Source of the DNA: Comamonadaceae bacterium
GTDB lineage: Bacteria; Pseudomonadota; Gammaproteobacteria; Burkholderiales; Burkholderiaceae_C
Assembly (NCBI GenBank): GCA_947455585.1
Contig: CANGOY010000124.1
Location: forward strand, 1 to 6,171
Direction of reading: 5' to 3'
Length of the DNA stretch: 6,171 nt
The notes beneath the pieces were generated by a model. It had not been told where the DNA came from. It searched no databases and saw only the letters and a list, made by a program, of their open reading frames with translations. Position 1 is the stretch's first letter, and each line of letters opens with the position of its first letter. Below are positions 5,545-6,171 of this stretch, in pieces. A program made the position numbers and the translations under genes.

Positions 5545-6171
5545 ATGAGTTGCAAGTCTAGGTTGTTTGGAGTTTCGCGCATACACAGTGCCATTGCACT
5601 GTGCATCGCCGCCACCTCCAGCGCTTGGGCTGACCACAACCCTACAGAAATCACCATCACTGCCGAGCCACCTGTTCGGGTATCCGGCTTTGATGGTGTA
5701 GCGCTTCAAGAGCTGCCTTTGAGCGTCACCACCATCGGCAACGCAACCTTGCGCGATATTGGCGCACAACGCGTCACGGATGCGCTTCGCACCGACGCAT
5801 CGGTGAGCGACAGCTACAACCTACCCGCTTATTGGGACAAGCTCAGCGTACGCGGTTTTGCTCTGGACAACCGCTACAACTTCCGCCGTGAAGGCTTGCC
5901 CATTTCTGCCGAGACCATCATCCCGATGGACAACAAACAGCGCATCGAGTTGCTCAAGGGCACCAGCGGCATTCAGTCTGGCACCAGCGCCCCGGGTGGA
6001 CTGGTGAACTACGTGGTCAAGCGCGCTCCTAACAACGCTGAAAAAACCATACGCGATGTCACGCTCAGCTACGGCCCGGGCAACAACCGTTTGGTCGCCG
6101 CCGATTTAGGTGGGCGCTTTGGCGAAGGGGCCGACTTTGGCTACCGCTTCAACGTAGCCCATGAAGACCTC
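5545..6171 (+). CDS. Second TonB-dependent receptor, paralog of the preceding one (5' part)
   Basis: An open frame from ATG 5545 runs to the window edge (209 codons, no stop) and continues beyond it. It has a signal peptide ending SSAWA at residue 29, then NPTEITI with a TonB-box-like segment. A plug domain follows with LSVRGF, RREGLPISAET, RIELLKGTSGIQ and SAPGGLVNYVVKRAP. From NPTEI onward it aligns without gaps to the first receptor: about 140 of 178 residues are identical (hand count), while the signal peptides differ more. A TAG lies in frame 6 nt before the ATG, so no earlier start exists. The Shine-Dalgarno site is weak (AAAG at 5534-5537). The gap to the first receptor is 20 nt with no terminator, so it is probably on the same riboswitch-controlled mRNA. 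GC is higher than in the first copy, mostly at silent positions. Ligand specificity and completeness cannot be judged here. Confidence 0.92.
   Translation, partial: MSCKSRLFGVSRIHSAIALCIAATSSAWADHNPTEITITAEPPVRVSGFDGVALQELPLSVTTIGNATLRDIGAQRVTDALRTDASVSDSYNLPAYWDKLSVRGFALDNRYNFRREGLPISAETIIPMDNKQRIELLKGTSGIQSGTSAPGGLVNYVVKRAPNNAEKTIRDVTLSYGPGNNRLVAADLGGRFGEGADFGYRFNVAHEDL

Noticed and set aside
5527..5769. 80-codon - strand open frame between and over the second receptor start
   Set aside because: It is antisense to the signal peptide and plug start of the second receptor, which is strongly supported by homology to the first.

Overview
The window looks like a chromosomal segment of a betaproteobacterium, most likely order Burkholderiales and probably family Comamonadaceae. 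This rests on moderately high GC in the cys and ferredoxin genes, the gene order cysD-cysN-fdxA, and the protein family variants. It is judged by eye, with no database search. All genes lie on the + strand and the region is densely coding.

Layout: (1) 1-1680 holds the end of cysD and a complete cysN. These are the two subunits of assimilatory ATP sulfurylase, and their stop and start codons overlap in TAATG. (2) 1681-1779 is a short intergenic stretch with a strong intrinsic terminator. (3) 1780-3181 holds fdxA (7Fe ferredoxin with all nine cluster cysteines) followed 19 nt later by a thioredoxin-reductase-like ferredoxin/flavodoxin-NADP+ reductase, a natural electron-transfer pair. (4) 3182-3379 is a 198-nt regulatory leader. 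It contains a clear TPP (thiamine pyrophosphate) riboswitch aptamer, then a downstream region where the Shine-Dalgarno sequence sits in the loop of a perfect 6-bp hairpin. (5) 3380-5524 is a complete 714-aa TonB-dependent outer-membrane receptor. (6) 5545-6171 is the first 209 codons of a second receptor that runs off the window. It is about 79% identical to the first over the shared 178 residues.

How it fits together: the cys genes activate sulfate for cysteine synthesis. The ferredoxin/reductase pair could supply NADPH-derived electrons, possibly to sulfite reductase (inference). The most interesting part is the last 3 kb. A tandem pair of receptors of the kind usually labelled 'siderophore receptor' lies directly downstream of a TPP riboswitch, which points to uptake of thiamine or a thiamine precursor rather than iron. 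The riboswitch probably controls both receptors from one transcript, since the gap between them is only 20 nt and has no terminator.
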